Below are positions 10,800 through 21,703 of a DNA stretch of 64,000 bases, piece by piece (positions within the stretch are counted from its first letter, which is position 1; each line of letters opens with the position of its first letter). Source of the DNA: Petaurus breviceps papuanus (taxonomy: Eukaryota; Chordata; Mammalia; Diprotodontia; Petauridae); contig JAMXIF010000073.1 in NCBI GenBank assembly GCA_028583685.1, positions 7,721,742 to 7,785,741 on the forward strand. Direction: 5' to 3'. The notes under the pieces are model-generated. The model saw only the letters and a list, made by a program, of their open reading frames with translations, did no database searches and had not been told where the DNA came from. A program made the translations under genes and the position numbers.

Positions 10800-10975
10800 A
10801 GATATACTTTATTTTTTAGATTATTTCTGCCTATTTTTCCCTGTCTCTATAAAATCTTTTTGGATTCAAATTCCCTAAAAATCATACCTTAGTCAATTTC
10901 TATCCTATTTCCTAACACAGTGCCTGGCACATAGCAGATGCTTCATTAATGTTTGTTGGTGGATTTGGTTGATTC
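10800..10975 (+). repeat. L2 3' end
   Basis: L2 terminus: 'ctaacacagtgcctggcaca', 'tagcagatgcttcattaatg', 'tttgttgg'. The upstream part is diverged. Confidence 0.7.
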
Positions 10976-11764
10976 AGAAACAACATGATAAATCAGTGAT
11001 AGAGTTTATAGCAGTTTGAGCTTGGCTCTTGATCTGCTTTAAGTTTGTCTTCCATCCCCCTCCTTTGTTTTTCTTGGAGTACCCTTTGCTGAGTCTCTTA
11101 TGTTGCTGATTTAGAGCTAATTAACATTTTTAATCAGTATGTTATGTGGTTCTGGAAGCTGCTTATTAAATTACATAGGTGTCCCTGGCCACATGAGATG
11201 TTTAATAAGAGAAATAATCATATTGCAGTGAAATACAGATGTATCTTTTCAGTGAGTTAATAAGTGAATTAAATGACGATATGAGACCTTTACCAAAGTG
11301 ATTATGGAGTATCTTCAGTGCATTCTCAGAGTGAGAACAGAAACTTTTTCTGTGTATATCATATCTTCTTAAAAGCATGTTTTCTCCTCCTAGATGGTAA
11401 TAATAACCATCTACATGTTCTATGACAGTACAGGCACTGCTCAGTAAAGTTTGCTTCTAGTCTTCTGACTGATCCCCAAAAGTCTCCAAAATGCTATGGA
11501 AAGTGAAAGAAAAAGAGTTATAGGTAAGGTATTTTTTAAAAACTAGGGCTGCTGTACATAAACTGATCAATAACAAAAATTGGTTTTTGCTTTCTACTTA
11601 TACAGAGCCTTTTATTGAAGGGTGACATTTTCCCCTCATGATGCCACAGGTACAAGGCTATAATGAAATAGTGATGTCAAAGCAAGAGAGAGAAAGTGAA
11701 GCAGGGGAGGGGAGGAAGGAGAGAATAAGAAAGAGTGAGAGTGTGAGCACACATAGTTTTAGAG
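10976..11764. other. Unique stretch, 11090-11350 may be conserved non-coding
   Basis: The segment 11090-11350 is unique and rich in paired TAAT-type sites (gagctaattaacattttta) with balanced complexity. A purine-rich patch follows at 11690-11745. No exon is supported. Confidence 0.4.
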
Positions 11765-12790
11765 CTGAAAGGGAGGGTTTTTGGGTACATTTTCATTTTG
11801 CAGATTAGGACATTTGAGAGAGATTAAATGACATTTAAAGTCATCCAATTTGAGATACCACCTTACACCTATCAGATTGGCTAATGTGACAGAAAAATGT
11901 GGGAAAAAGGTACACTAATACATTGTTGATGCCGTTGTGAACTGATCCAGCCACATAGGAGAGCAATTTAGAACTATGCCCAAAGGGCTATGAACCTGCT
12001 CATACCCTTTGACTAGGTAATACCACTACTAGGTTTATATTCCAAAGAGATCAAAGGAAAAAGGAAAAGCAACTATGGGAACAAAAATATTTATAGCAAT
12101 TTTTTGTGGTGATGAAGTATTGGAAATTGAGGGGATGACCATCAGTTGGGGCATGGCTGAACAAGTTGTGGCATATTTTCATGATGGAATATTATTGTGC
12201 TATAAGAAATGATGAACAGGATGCTTTCAGAAAAACCTGGGAAGACTTCTATGAACTGCTGCAAAGCATAAATGAGTAGAACCAGGAAAACATTGTACAC
12301 AGTAACAGCAGTATTGTACAATGATCATCTGTGAATGACTTAGCTCTTCTCAGCAATACAGTGATCTGAAGGACTTATGATAAATATGCTATCCACCTCC
12401 AGAGAAAGATCTGGTGAAGTCTGAATGAAGATTGAAGCATCCTTTTTTTTTAAAAAAAAAAAAACATCTTTCTTATTCTTTTTTATTTTGTCTATGTTTT
12501 CTTTTGCAGCATGGCTAATATGGAAATGTCTTGCATGACTGCACATATAGAATTTATATCAAATTGCTTGCTTTCTCAAGCAGAGGGGAAGGAGAGAATT
12601 TGGAACTCGAAATTTAAAAAAAACAAATGTTAAAATTCTTTGTTTACACATAATTGAGAAAAGAAAAATAAACAACATTAAAAAAAGAAAAAAAAGTCAT
12701 CCAGTCAGTAACAGGTGGCTGCAGATATTCCCAGGTTTTTGTGCTTCTAAGTCTTGTGCTCTTGCTATTATACATACAACTAAAGCTGGA
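11765..12790 (-). repeat. MIR-type SINE, reverse, split by L1
   Basis: Left part 11765-11847 (gagctgaaagggagggtttt ... cattttgcagattaggacat) and right part 12704-12790 join across the L1 inserted between them. Confidence 0.65.
11848..12692 (+). mobile_element. L1 LINE, 5'-truncated 3' end with TSD
   Basis: About 845 bp of the L1 3' region: 'gataccaccttacacctatc', 'aataccactactaggtttat', 'gaaatgatgaacaggatgct', 'ccacctccagagaaagat', then an A-rich tail ending in AAAAAAGAAAAAAA. The target duplication aaagtcatcca is perfect (11837-11847 and 12693-12703), so this is one target-primed insertion, 5'-truncated in the ordinary way. ORF2 coding sequence is absent apart from at most its very end. Confidence 0.93.
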
Positions 12791-12994
12791 AGAGATCTCA
12801 GAGACCATATGATGTAACCTAATTTTATAGAAGAAGCCAAGGTCCAGGAAGTTCAAGTGAAACGTCTGTGGTCCCATAGTATCACTGTTGCCTACTTGTG
12901 TATTGCTCAGTATTACAAAAACTACTGACCAACGGACATTAAGAAGAAACTTGAAAAACCACAGAAATAAAAGGCTCGGGTAGGATTAAACCTG
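12791..12994. other. Unique DNA with a MIR-like scrap
   Basis: 12780-12880 resembles a reverse MIR scrap (agctggaagagatctcagag). The rest is unassigned. Confidence 0.4.
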
Positions 12995-13145
12995 ATATAG
13001 TGTACTAGAAAAAAACATTGAATCTGGACCCAGAACAACTGGCTTTAAATCTGGCTCTGCAATTTAAACTCTCTCAGCCTTGGTTTCCTCATCACAAATC
13101 TTTGATTTCATAACTTCTGGCCCCAAATTCTTTCAATGACATTGG
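12995..13145 (+). repeat. THER/MIR-type SINE
   Basis: Degraded forward copy: 'gaatctggacccagaacaac', 'ctctcagccttggtttcctc', 'gatttcataacttctggcc'. Confidence 0.65.
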
Positions 13146-13240
13146 GTTAGAATGTAAGCTCCTTGTGAGAAGTATTCATTCATTGTACTTGTCCCTGAAG
13201 TGCTTGGCACATAGAAGGCAATTAAGAGATGCTTTTTGGT
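13146..13240 (+). repeat. L2 3' end
   Basis: 'tagaatgtaagctccttgtg', 'gtgcttggcacatagaaggc', 'aattaagagatgc' follow the L2 terminal order. Confidence 0.75.
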
Positions 13241-14639
13241 ATCTTAATTATCATGCAGAGATATCTGAAAACACTTCATTGCAGCAGAGAAAGAATAAAG
13301 GACCTTGAAAGTGTAGTTGGGAGTTTGAACAAGTCAGCAGGTTTACATGGATGGGCACGCAGAACTACCTTTTATGACTTAGAGTTTTTGAAGAGAAAGA
13401 GTATTTCATTTTTAATCAAAGGGGAACATATATTAGGAATTAGAACTTGAAATACTTGCCTTTGGTTTCTGTGGACATGGGCAGTTGGAGAGTGATTTAA
13501 TTTTGGATGTTTTCATGGGTTATCTACAGGGAAGTGTTTCTTGTCAAGAAACAGAAATGACAGAGAAAGATAACTCAGGGAGAATGTCTAGGGGGGTTGT
13601 AAATCTGTTTCGGTATCCCACCTACTTGGCCCAGCCACTCTTCTTTCCAGTAGCACTCATCATTAATTGCTGGTTCTGTTATTTGGTTGTTTTTTTTTTT
13701 GGGGGGGGGAGGGCACGGTTTGGTCAGTTTTATAGTGATAAGTCATATTTACAAAGTTACTTTTAGGCTTACCAAGCATTTCCTCACACTGACCTTGTAT
13801 AGTAGGTAATGCAAATATTACCCCCATTTTACAGATGAGGCTAAAGATACTATTCTTTTATTCTATTTTGTTCTATACTCTGGGTAATCCAACTCCACCT
13901 AGGATTTGAAGTTAGGTTTTATTGGTAACACAGTATACATAGTACTGAACAGCATGGAAATTAGGTTGGACTGACTAGGTTGCCAACTTCTGGGGGGAGT
14001 GTCATGTTTGACTTTTGGTCCTGGAATCTTATGGTCATCTGCCAGTTCGTGACATGTAGTACAACCACATCTACTCCCTTACCTAGCCCCATCTAGAATT
14101 CTGTTTCGGTGATATTCCCTTCCCAGGAACCACTGCCCCTCCCCCATGCCTCTTGCCTGGTGCTTAGGAGGTACAGGTTGGACTCTCCATAGCATGTACT
14201 TCCCTCTCTCCTTCACCCAGGGCAATTGTGTCTAATGGGAGAGGATCTTCCTCTTCTTCAACTTGACTCTAGTTGCAAGAATTCCTAGATACATATCTTT
14301 AGTAAAAGATATACAGAATACCATATTATAGTCACTGAATGTTAGAACTGAAAGGGACCTTAAAACATTGTCTGAGGTCTTGTCCATTAGCATGCAGTTT
14401 GGTGACCCACAGCTGGGAAGAATAGTTGATGTATTACATGGCTGTCAGGCTTGCCTAGAATATTGGGTCAAATCTATTAAAAAGAAATCTGGAAATTTAA
14501 TATGGATAAATGATAGATTTGATATTTAAATCAGATTTCACAGGTACATGATTCCAGAAGAGTGTTTAAGGAGCATTTGATGCACCTTTGGAAGAGTAGG
14601 GATGTTTATACCTAAATACTTTGGCTGAGAATGGAGAGG
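13241..14639. other. Mostly unique DNA, MIR scraps
   Basis: A reverse MIR piece lies at about 13755-13850 (ccccattttacagatgaggc), a T/G homopolymer run at about 13690-13710, and a MIR-like scrap at 14335-14380. The rest is unassigned. Confidence 0.5.
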
Positions 14640-14905
14640 ATAAGTTTCTTTAGGAATTTGAGGAGCTGTCATGTGGGAGAGTTCTGCTTAGCCTCAGAGG
14701 GTAGAATTTTGGGCAATGAGTGAAAGTTTAAAGAGACAAATTTAAAGAGACAAAACACAGTTGGTACTATTGAAAAGTGGAATGGGTTATTCTTTGCCAG
14801 GAAGTCTTCCAGTAAATGCCAGATAAACACTTCCTGAGAATTCTTTAAGTACAGGTTGAAGTAGAAAGTCTCTGAGGTCTCTCCCAAATCTGGGATCCTC
14901 TGATC
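14640..14905 (+). repeat. L3/CR1 LINE 3' end
   Basis: Follows the L3 order: 'gagctgtcatgtgggagagt', 'tctgcttagcctcagagggt', 'ttgaaaagtggaatgggtta', 'gaggtctctcccaaatctgg'. An internal direct repeat of 'taaagagacaaa' is present. Ancient. Confidence 0.75.
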
Positions 14906-15119
14906 TAGCTCAACCCATCCTATTTGTGAAGCTGATGATCTCCAAGTACAAATAAACAATTTAACTTTGGTACCATCTTACTGAATGAAGACAACCTCAG
15001 TGTAAGATGCATGGGACATTTTTCTCTCTTGTTTGAGAATAGTGGTCCATGATTTCAGGACTTAAGCATATACTTTGTGTGTTTGGCCTCTCTTTGTCTT
15101 AGGCCTTGATTGTTGTAAA
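14906..15119. other. Unique DNA
   Basis: A short stretch between an L3 3' end and an L2 copy. I see no repeat family, exon or RNA gene in it. Confidence 0.4.
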
Positions 15120-15490
15120 GACCTTCCTAGCAGATCTCCATATCTTTAGTGTCTCTTCTCTCTAATCCTTTTTCCACATCCAGATAAATCTCAATAAAAC
15201 CATATTTTCTTCATATCATTTGTCTGTAGAAGACTTCACTACATCCCTCTTGTCTTCTAGATCTTATCCAAATTCCTCAAATTGGCATTCAAGTTCATTA
15301 ACTGATCCCATCTTACCTATGTTTTTTTTTTTCCCAAAGCCCATTCCCTTTTCCTTGCCTTTGCTTTTGCTTTCCCCTTTTCTACCCTAATCCAAATCTT
15401 TTGTTTCAAGCCTTGGGTGTGAAAATGTCATTTAATACCCAGCATAGAGTTGTGTATTTAATATGTGCACAATAAAGACCTTGTTGAACA
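15120..15490 (+). repeat. L2 LINE 3' part
   Basis: Diverged L2: 'cttatccaaattcctcaaat', 'tggcattcaagttcattaac', ending 'cccagcatagagttgtgtat' and 'gtgcacaataaagacc'. Confidence 0.6.
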
Positions 15491-15494
15491 AAAA

Positions 15495-15655
15495 GAATGG
15501 ATGATCCTTGTTCTGATATTACTTATAGTGACCTTAGGCAAGTATTTCAGTCTCACTGAACCTGTTTTTTCATCTGTAAAATGAGGGGAAGGGACTGTAC
15601 AAGATATAATCTCTGAGGACCCTTTCTACCTCTAAATTGCTGATCCTGTGAAACA
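15495..15655 (+). repeat. THER/MIR-type SINE
   Basis: 'tatagtgaccttaggcaagt', 'catctgtaaaatgaggggaa', 'gaggaccctttctacctcta', 'ttgctgatcctgtgaaa'. Confidence 0.75.
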
Positions 15656-15709
15656 GCTAAGCACTTTTCCATTATCAATTGAGCTTCCTAAGAGAAGCTG
15701 AAGCAGCAA

Positions 15710-16190
15710 GGTTTGTTTGGAAAGAGCACTGGAGGATGTGGAGCCAAAGCACTTGGGATTGGTAATAACATATATGAAATTCTTTGCCAATGACAGAAAT
15801 TATTAGCACTGTTGGGGCAGCTAGGTGATACAGTAGATAGAGCACTGGACTTAGAAATCAGAAAAACTCATCTTCCTGAGTTCAAATCCAGTCTCAGATA
15901 CTGACTGTGTGACCCTGGGCAAGTCACTTATCCTTGTTTGCCTCAGTTTCCTCATCTGTAAAATGAGCTGGAGGAGGAAATAGCAAACCATTCCATCATC
16001 TTTGTCGAGAAAACCCCACATGGGGTCATGAAGAGTTGGACATGACTGAAATGACCAAACATCAGTGTTGTTATTGTTGCTATTTTATCTTGGCTAAGTC
16101 ACTCTAACTCTAGGCGCCTATTTCTCCTTTTCATCAGGAAAGTTGGTCTCTAGATGAGGTTATTTCCAGCTCTAAATCTTGTGTTTACCC
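15710..16190 (+). repeat. THER/MIR-type SINE, split by MAR1
   Basis: The head side (ggaaagagcactggaggatg) lies at 15718-15800 and the CORE and tail side (ggctaagtcactctaactct ... ttccagctctaaatcttgtg) at 16075-16190. A MAR1 copy sits between. Confidence 0.6.
15814..16061 (+). repeat. MAR1-type SINE, full length
   Basis: 'ggggcagctaggtgatacag', 'gactgtgtgaccctgggcaa', 'catctgtaaaatgagctgga', 'gaaaaccccacatggggtca', 'gttggacatgactgaaatga'. Confidence 0.95.
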
Positions 16191-16299
16191 ATATGAAGAG
16201 TATATTTGAATATTCCCCTACTAACTAATATTCTTAACATTAATAGTAGACATTGAACAGAAGAAGCCTGTTAGCTACCGACATAATGGAGCATAGAAA

Positions 16300-16421
16300 T
16301 ATTTTAGTGATAATAATAACAGCTGATATATGTATATATGTGTGCATATGTGTATATTTGCATATATGCATATTATATAAATACATATACTTAGATATGT
16401 GCGTGTGCTCATGCGTGCATG

Positions 16422-16462
<41 letters not shown>

Positions 16463-16680
16463 TTTTAAAGCTTGCAAAACAAGCTTTGAGTTCTCTCGTT
16501 TGATTCTCACGGACCCTGGGAGGTATATGCTATTATTATCCTCCATTTTGTAGATAAGGAAACTAAGGCTGCCCTGGGTCATAGAGTTTATAAGTGTCTG
16601 AGTAGGGATTTGAACTCAGGTTTCCTTGATTCCAAGTCCATACTTTTATCCATGGGACCACCTAGCTACTTCCCTTTTCC
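16300..16680 (-). repeat. MIR-type SINE, reverse, with TG/TA repeat expansion
   Basis: MIR start at 'gataataataacagctgata', then an ATG/TATA/TG simple repeat (about 16325-16460) has expanded inside it, then MIR resumes (ttgcaaaacaagctttgagt ... tttgaactcaggtttccttg ... gggaccacctagctactt). Confidence 0.8.
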
Positions 16681-17368
16681 CCAAATTATCAAAGCATTCC
16701 TCTTCTTCTACCAATTAAGGCTGCTCAGAACTGAAGAGGGTATTTTTTTTTCTTTTTGTTCCCCTTGGAGCATTTGGCTAATTGCCTCAGCACCCTACAA
16801 CATATTAGTAGAGGAGGCTTGGCCATGGCATGCTAAGTATTGCCCAGAGCTCAGGGAAGAAAGCTTTAACCTTGCCCACCCAGTCAGGCAAGGAGCACAT
16901 TAAAAATCATCCAGAGATGTCTAGACTCCTGGGAGGGGGAAAAACCACCAAACAACTTTTGGTATTTGTTGCTTAGAAAATAGCTTCAGGTCTCAAGAAA
17001 AAGAGTGGCCTCATCAGGTAAGCATGTGGGGAATGTTCCAACTTTTCCATTTCTATCTCAGGGGAATGAATGACTTTGAATTGGGGTAGCCAAGACAGAT
17101 GTGCCATCACTCCCATATTGTCACTATGCCACCTTCTATTTATTGTGGTGTCCAGTATACTCCCCTGATATTGTATGTGCAGTGATTTTCTTTTTTTAGT
17201 GGACAAAGAATATCATGTGAGATAAGAGAAAGTGATAAGTTCTTAGCTGGTGAGTCTACAGAAAGGCTAGGGTTCCTCATGATAGTTCTTCCTTTATTTT
17301 GTGCATTTCATTTCCACTGAGAATTGAGGAATATCCCATGTATGTCTTGGGTTGCAAAATATCTTGAC
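16681..17368. other. Unique DNA
   Basis: No repeat or exon recognised up to the duplication that flanks the next SINE. Confidence 0.45.
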
Positions 17369-17382
17369 AAGAATATTTTGTG

Positions 17383-17540
17383 GGGGGCAGCCAGGTGGCT
17401 CAGCGAGTAAGAGCACCGGCTCCAGTGTCAGGATGACCTGGGGATCGAATCTAGGCTCAGATACTTAGCACCACACCCAGAAATAACTGGCCGTGTAACC
17501 TTGAGCAAGTTACTTAACCCTGATTGCTTAAAAAAAAAAA
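17383..17540 (+). repeat. WALLSI-like SINE monomer, young
   Basis: A distinct SINE type: head 'gccaggtggctcagcgagta', middle 'gatgacctggggatcgaatc', 'cacacccagaaataactggc', and end 'gattgctta' plus A10. A perfect 14-bp target duplication, aagaatattttgtg, lies at 17369-17382 and 17539-17552. Low divergence and the intact duplication mean recent insertion. Confidence 0.95.
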
Positions 17541-17849
17541 GAATATTTTGTGAGCAAATTTTCTAGATTTCTTTCTTTCTAGATTGATGTTATCAATTTG
17601 CTAGTGCTGGAAGAGTTAAATAAAGGTGTGTAAATAAGAGAGAGTGAAATGGTAGGGGAGGAGTGAGGACAGCTGTGTTTATTTTCTTCTGGGATCCTAA
17701 ACAAATATGATTTTGATCTCAATCCCCGAGGTGGAGAGGCAAATAGGTATTAAAAAAAGAAAACAAAACAAATCCCCAGCATATCTCCCACTGGGAGAAA
17801 TGTTTAAGAAGTACAGGTGTTGTGTGATAAAGGCATCCTTTGTGGGGTC
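17541..17849. other. Unique DNA
   Basis: I recognise no repeat family or exon between the young SINE and the LTR. The last four bases, ggtc (17846-17849), are the left copy of the LTR's target duplication. Confidence 0.45.
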
Positions 17850-18389
17850 TGTTAAGCTTTAGGGGTGCTGGGACCCCAAAATAGCAACATGTGGGCCCTG
17901 CCCAAGTGAATTTGACGCAAGACTTTCAGCCAAAGAAAAACAAAGTTTATTGAAGATTTGCCATATTGGGTTAGACTCTTAAGGAATCTGAGCATTTGTA
18001 TCACTAATGACGGCAGGCCAGATTGATTCTGAGCCTCTTTATGGTGGAAAGATGGATCTATAAAAATAGAAAGACTGTGGGAAGGCCAAGTAGTCTGGGG
18101 AGATGGAGGGAGGGGTCCAGGGAGTCTCATGAGGAGGAGTCTAAGGAATATCTTGATGGGACTGGGGTGACTAGAGGTCAGACTCCTGGAACCTAGAGAA
18201 TGGGATTAAGGGTGAGAAGTAGCTGAAGGCTACCTGGAGATGAGACCCCCAAAGGGCTGGGCTAGGTTAAGGGGTTACAGAGATTTGGGCATAGCAATAA
18301 TAGAAAGTTTATAGCCTCAGGTGAAGACCAGATCAAGAGGGAAGATTCAAGGAGAGTTCAAGGGGGCTCCCAGAATCTGTGCCCCATCA
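17850..18389 (-). mobile_element. Solo LTR of an endogenous retrovirus, reverse
   Basis: A 540-bp block with TG at its 5' end (right, 18389) and CA at its 3' end (left, 17850). An AATAAA poly(A) signal reads on the reverse strand (complement at 17946-17951), with a short R/U5-like part to its left and a longer U3-like part to its right. A 4-bp direct repeat ggtc flanks it (17846-17849 and 18390-18393), as class I (gamma-type) retroviral integration gives. No internal region is present. It is a fossil of moderate age; its family is not identified. Confidence 0.75.
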
Positions 18390-18424
18390 GGTCCAGAATC
18401 TTAATTAGCCTCTATGTGATCCAA

Positions 18425-18612
18425 GATCTAGAGTTGGAAGGAAATTTAGAGGTTATCTAGTCCAACTCCATCATTTCATAGATCACGAAATTGATTATTA
18501 GAAAAGTTAAGTGACCTGCCCAAAGTCACAGGGAGTACATGTTAGAAGCAAGATTTAAACTAAGGTTCTCTGATTCCAGAGACTTTCCCCATGGCACCAC
18601 ACTGTCTCCTTC
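18425..18612 (-). repeat. MIR3-like SINE, reverse
   Basis: 'gagttggaaggaaatttaga', 'ggttatctagtccaactcca', 'gtgacctgcccaaagtcaca', 'ctctgattccagagact', 'ggcaccacactgtctcc'. Confidence 0.8.
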
Positions 18613-19271
18613 TATAACTTCAGATTTCTATCCCCATAGAGAGCAAACGAATCCTATGTAGCATTCTGGGTATTGCAATGGATTCTCCTGGTTCCTGGTG
18701 CAGCAATTTTATAGCTGCCTTTGGTGAGATGGCTGTAATGGGGAACTGAATATTCTGTGGGCAAAATAGGAAATTCAATAAACTTGGGATAAAGTTCATC
18801 CAGTGTTCTATTGTAACTTTAGATTATGAAATGTATTGAACTACATCTAAATGTGGACATTGACACAATAGTAATATAAGCAATTAACCTTCTGTGCCAG
18901 AGTTTCTGAATTGTCTACTATGTCTGGTAATTTAAGAGCTATTTTTGAATTAATGAAGCTACCAAGTCAGTCATTAATACACCCAGAGTCTATTTTGCTA
19001 TTAGTCATTACTCCCACCCTTGACACCAGGGAACATGTTAATGCCTGACTCTGTGCCCTTCTTTGGTATATCTGGGCAGCCATAGGTCTTTCTTAGTTGA
19101 CCTGGGTACATTTAATATTTTAAAAATATTTTTCTGTATGATGTTTTTATTGATTTAACTATTGCAATTATCATTTGCTATTCTTAGCCTAGTGTACTCT
19201 CTGTTCCAGCTTCCTTGTGGGATTTTTACCCTGGGAAGCAATGACATCATTTCCCTATATCCTGCTATAAT

Positions 19272-19273
<2 letters not shown>
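18613..19273. other. Unique stretch, may be conserved non-coding
   Basis: 18780-19060 is repeat-free, AT-rich and of even complexity, with several ATTA motifs. It could be a conserved element; this is inference only. Confidence 0.4.

Positions 19274-19329
<56 letters not shown>
19274..19329. repeat. (TG)n microsatellite
   Basis: About 28 perfect TG units, next to a THER/MIR-like SINE. This alternating purine-pyrimidine sequence can adopt Z-DNA. Confidence 0.98.
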
Positions 19330-19332
<3 letters not shown>

Positions 19333-19495
19333 GTATTAGAAAGAGTCTTGACCCTAGAGTCAGAGGACCTGGGTGCAAATTCTGTCACTGATAGTACCTG
19401 TGTGACCCTGGATAAGTCAACTCACCTCTCTAAGCCTCAATTTCCTCATCTGTTGAAGGTGATCTCTGAGGTGCTTCCCAACTCTAAATCTATGT
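19330..19495 (+). repeat. THER/MIR-type SINE
   Basis: 'gaaagagtcttgaccctaga', 'gtcagaggacctgggtgcaa', 'ctgtgtgaccctggataagt', 'ggtgatctctgaggtgcttc'. Confidence 0.85.
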
Positions 19496-19514
19496 TCTTC
19501 TCTCAAATGAGCTT

Positions 19515-19720
19515 TGCCTAGTCTCCAGGGCCACGGATGGTTGCTTGACTTTTGTCTTGCCACTAGAATTCAATGACTCTGGAGGAGAGAGTGAGGCTGA
19601 TGACTTTGCACACCCCTGCATCTCTTAAATGCAATTCACAGGAAAGTCAGGACATCACCACATGAAGTCATTAGTCCGCTTTGAAAGGAAAGGATGAACA
19701 ACCACAAAATAACAACAAAA
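19515..19720 (+). repeat. RTE-tailed marsupial SINE
   Basis: A distinct family: 'tgccactagaattcaatgac', 'tctggaggagagagtgaggc', 'tgatgactttgcacacccct', 'caggacatcaccacatgaag', ending in (AAC)-rich 'acaacaaaa'. The same family recurs at 24970, 32985 and 51760. Confidence 0.8.
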
Positions 19721-20057
19721 GCCTAGTCTATGTGAACTTGGCCACCTACTTTCTACTTCCTGATTCAAAAAGCAGGAGAAGGCATTAAAGTAGTTACACA
19801 GCTTAAGCCTCCCTAAGATCTAGCACATTATTAGTGTGAACACCCCCTCCACACCTCAGGATATGATTTCATGAATTGCTTTGGCCAGAAAAATTCATCC
19901 CCCAGTAGTCAGCCTGCAGGAAATCTTCTCTAATCATTAATCAGGCTGATAATGAGATGACAGGCTTGAGCCTCATAATCATAGTCTTCCCAGCTTGGTA
20001 GGACCTGTTAGATTTTGTGTTCTACCACCATAGCCTTTAAGTTTCAAAAGCCTCAGG
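19721..20057. other. Unique DNA
   Basis: No repeat family is recognised between the RTE-tailed SINE and the next MAR1 copy. No exon is supported. Confidence 0.45.
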
Positions 20058-20268
20058 CGGCCAGGTGGTGCAGTAGGAAGAACACTGGGCTTGAAGTCAG
20101 GAAGACTCCTCTGTGTGACCGTGGGCAAGTCACTCAATCCTATTTGCCTCAGTTTCCTCATCTGTCAAATGAACTAGAGAAGGAAATGGCAAGCTATTCT
20201 AGTATCTTTGCCAAGAAAATCGCAAATGGGATCACAAAAAGTCATACATGACTGAAAGGACTGACCAA
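20058..20268 (+). repeat. MAR1-type SINE with internal deletion
   Basis: Head 'cggccaggtggtgcagtagg' and the 3' half to 'catacatgactgaaaggact' are present, but the middle between 'aagtcaggaagact' and 'ctctgtgtgaccgtgggcaa' is shortened. A near-duplication flanks it (aaagcctcag / aaaggcctcag). Confidence 0.9.
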
Positions 20269-20332
20269 CAACCAAAGGCCTCAGCTCAGGACTATGCCCC
20301 CAAATCCACTTCATTGTGCCTATGTACTCTGA

Positions 20333-20775
20333 CTCTGAAATGCCACTATTAAGTCTATACCCCAAAGAGATCAAAGAAAGAGGAAATAGACCCATAGGTA
20401 CAAAAATGTTTATAGTAGCTCTTTTTATAGAAGCAACCCCTTCCAAAAACTCTTACCACTGAGTAGGGTGCCTATCAATTGAGAAATGACTGAACAAAAT
20501 TATGGTGTATGAATGTAATGGAATAGTATTGTGCTCTAAGAAATGATGAAGGGTATGATTTCAGAGAAACCATGGACGACTTGTTTGAACTAAGTGAAGG
20601 GATAACTTGAGGCATATATTTTTGGGACATGGCCAATATGGGAATTTGTTCTGTATGGTAATAAATATTTGCTATAAGACTTTTTTCCCCAATAGTGAAG
20701 TGGAGGTGGGAGGGCAAGAAAATGGACTTTTGTTAATTGAAAAAAATTGTGCTGAAAAAATATAAAAATCTGCTT
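20333..20775 (+). repeat. L1 LINE 3' end, old
   Basis: 'gtctataccccaaagagatc', 'taggtacaaaaatgtttata', 'ctatcaattgagaaatgact', 'gtgctctaagaaatgatgaa', then an A-rich tail. Diverged and with internal loss. Confidence 0.85.
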
Positions 20776-21703
20776 GCCACTATGAGGCATCAGAGCAGTA
20801 ATTAAGGAGTTAAAAATATATATGAAAATACAGAATTCTGGAAACATTTAAATATATACACATATACATAACTATTAAAATAAAAAAAACTTCTGAATTG
20901 AGAGTTATGACTTTAAATTGGTCAAAAGAATCTTCCTCCATTTGGTGTCTTTGTAAGAAATGCTTTCCCTACTTCCATAAAAAATAGAAGTTTTTAAGAT
21001 GATGAAAGATGCTCTGTTATTGTTTTCTCATGTAAAAGAATGGTCTTGGTTCAACATTTCAGTTTAATATTTCTTTCAAGACAGCTTTTTCTTCTCTTTG
21101 GTAATGTAGCAAAAACTTATTATTCTAGCATCCTCTAAATTGAAATTCATATTTGGACAGAGATAGGCTGAAGTTTACTTTCATTTTACAAACTCTTTCT
21201 TTGTAAATTGTCCAAGTTAATGGAATAAAAAAGATAGCATAGCAGTGTTTCAATTTCTTAAGAGAATAAACTTTTCAAAAATGTGGGAATCTTTTTCAAA
21301 GCATCTATTTCCATAATTTGTTGGAGCTGGAAGAAGCTTTAGGATGCTGATGCCAAGTTTTTCATTTTACAGGTGGGAGGAAAATGGAAGATTAAGAGAA
21401 GTTGAGTTAAGTTTTCCAAAGTGTGCAAATAACTGGATAACTAATGATGGAGGTGGGGCGGGAACACAGGTCTCCCATTTCCTGGTACAATTCATTTATC
21501 ATTCATTGGGTCCCCCTACTAAACAATTGCCATCTAATTACATTATCTCCCTTCTAGACATTGAAACAAAAGTCTGGAGAAGAGAGAACTTATCTGGAGT
21601 GAGGGAGTATGGAAGAAGAAATGGATTTGTTCTAATTGGCCTCAGAGAGAATTGGGATAAACGAATGGAAGCTGTAGGGAGCCAGCATTAGCTTGAAGTA
21701 AAA
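20776..21703. other. Unique DNA
   Basis: No repeat family, exon or RNA gene recognised. A MIR-like scrap may lie near 21360-21400. Confidence 0.45.
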
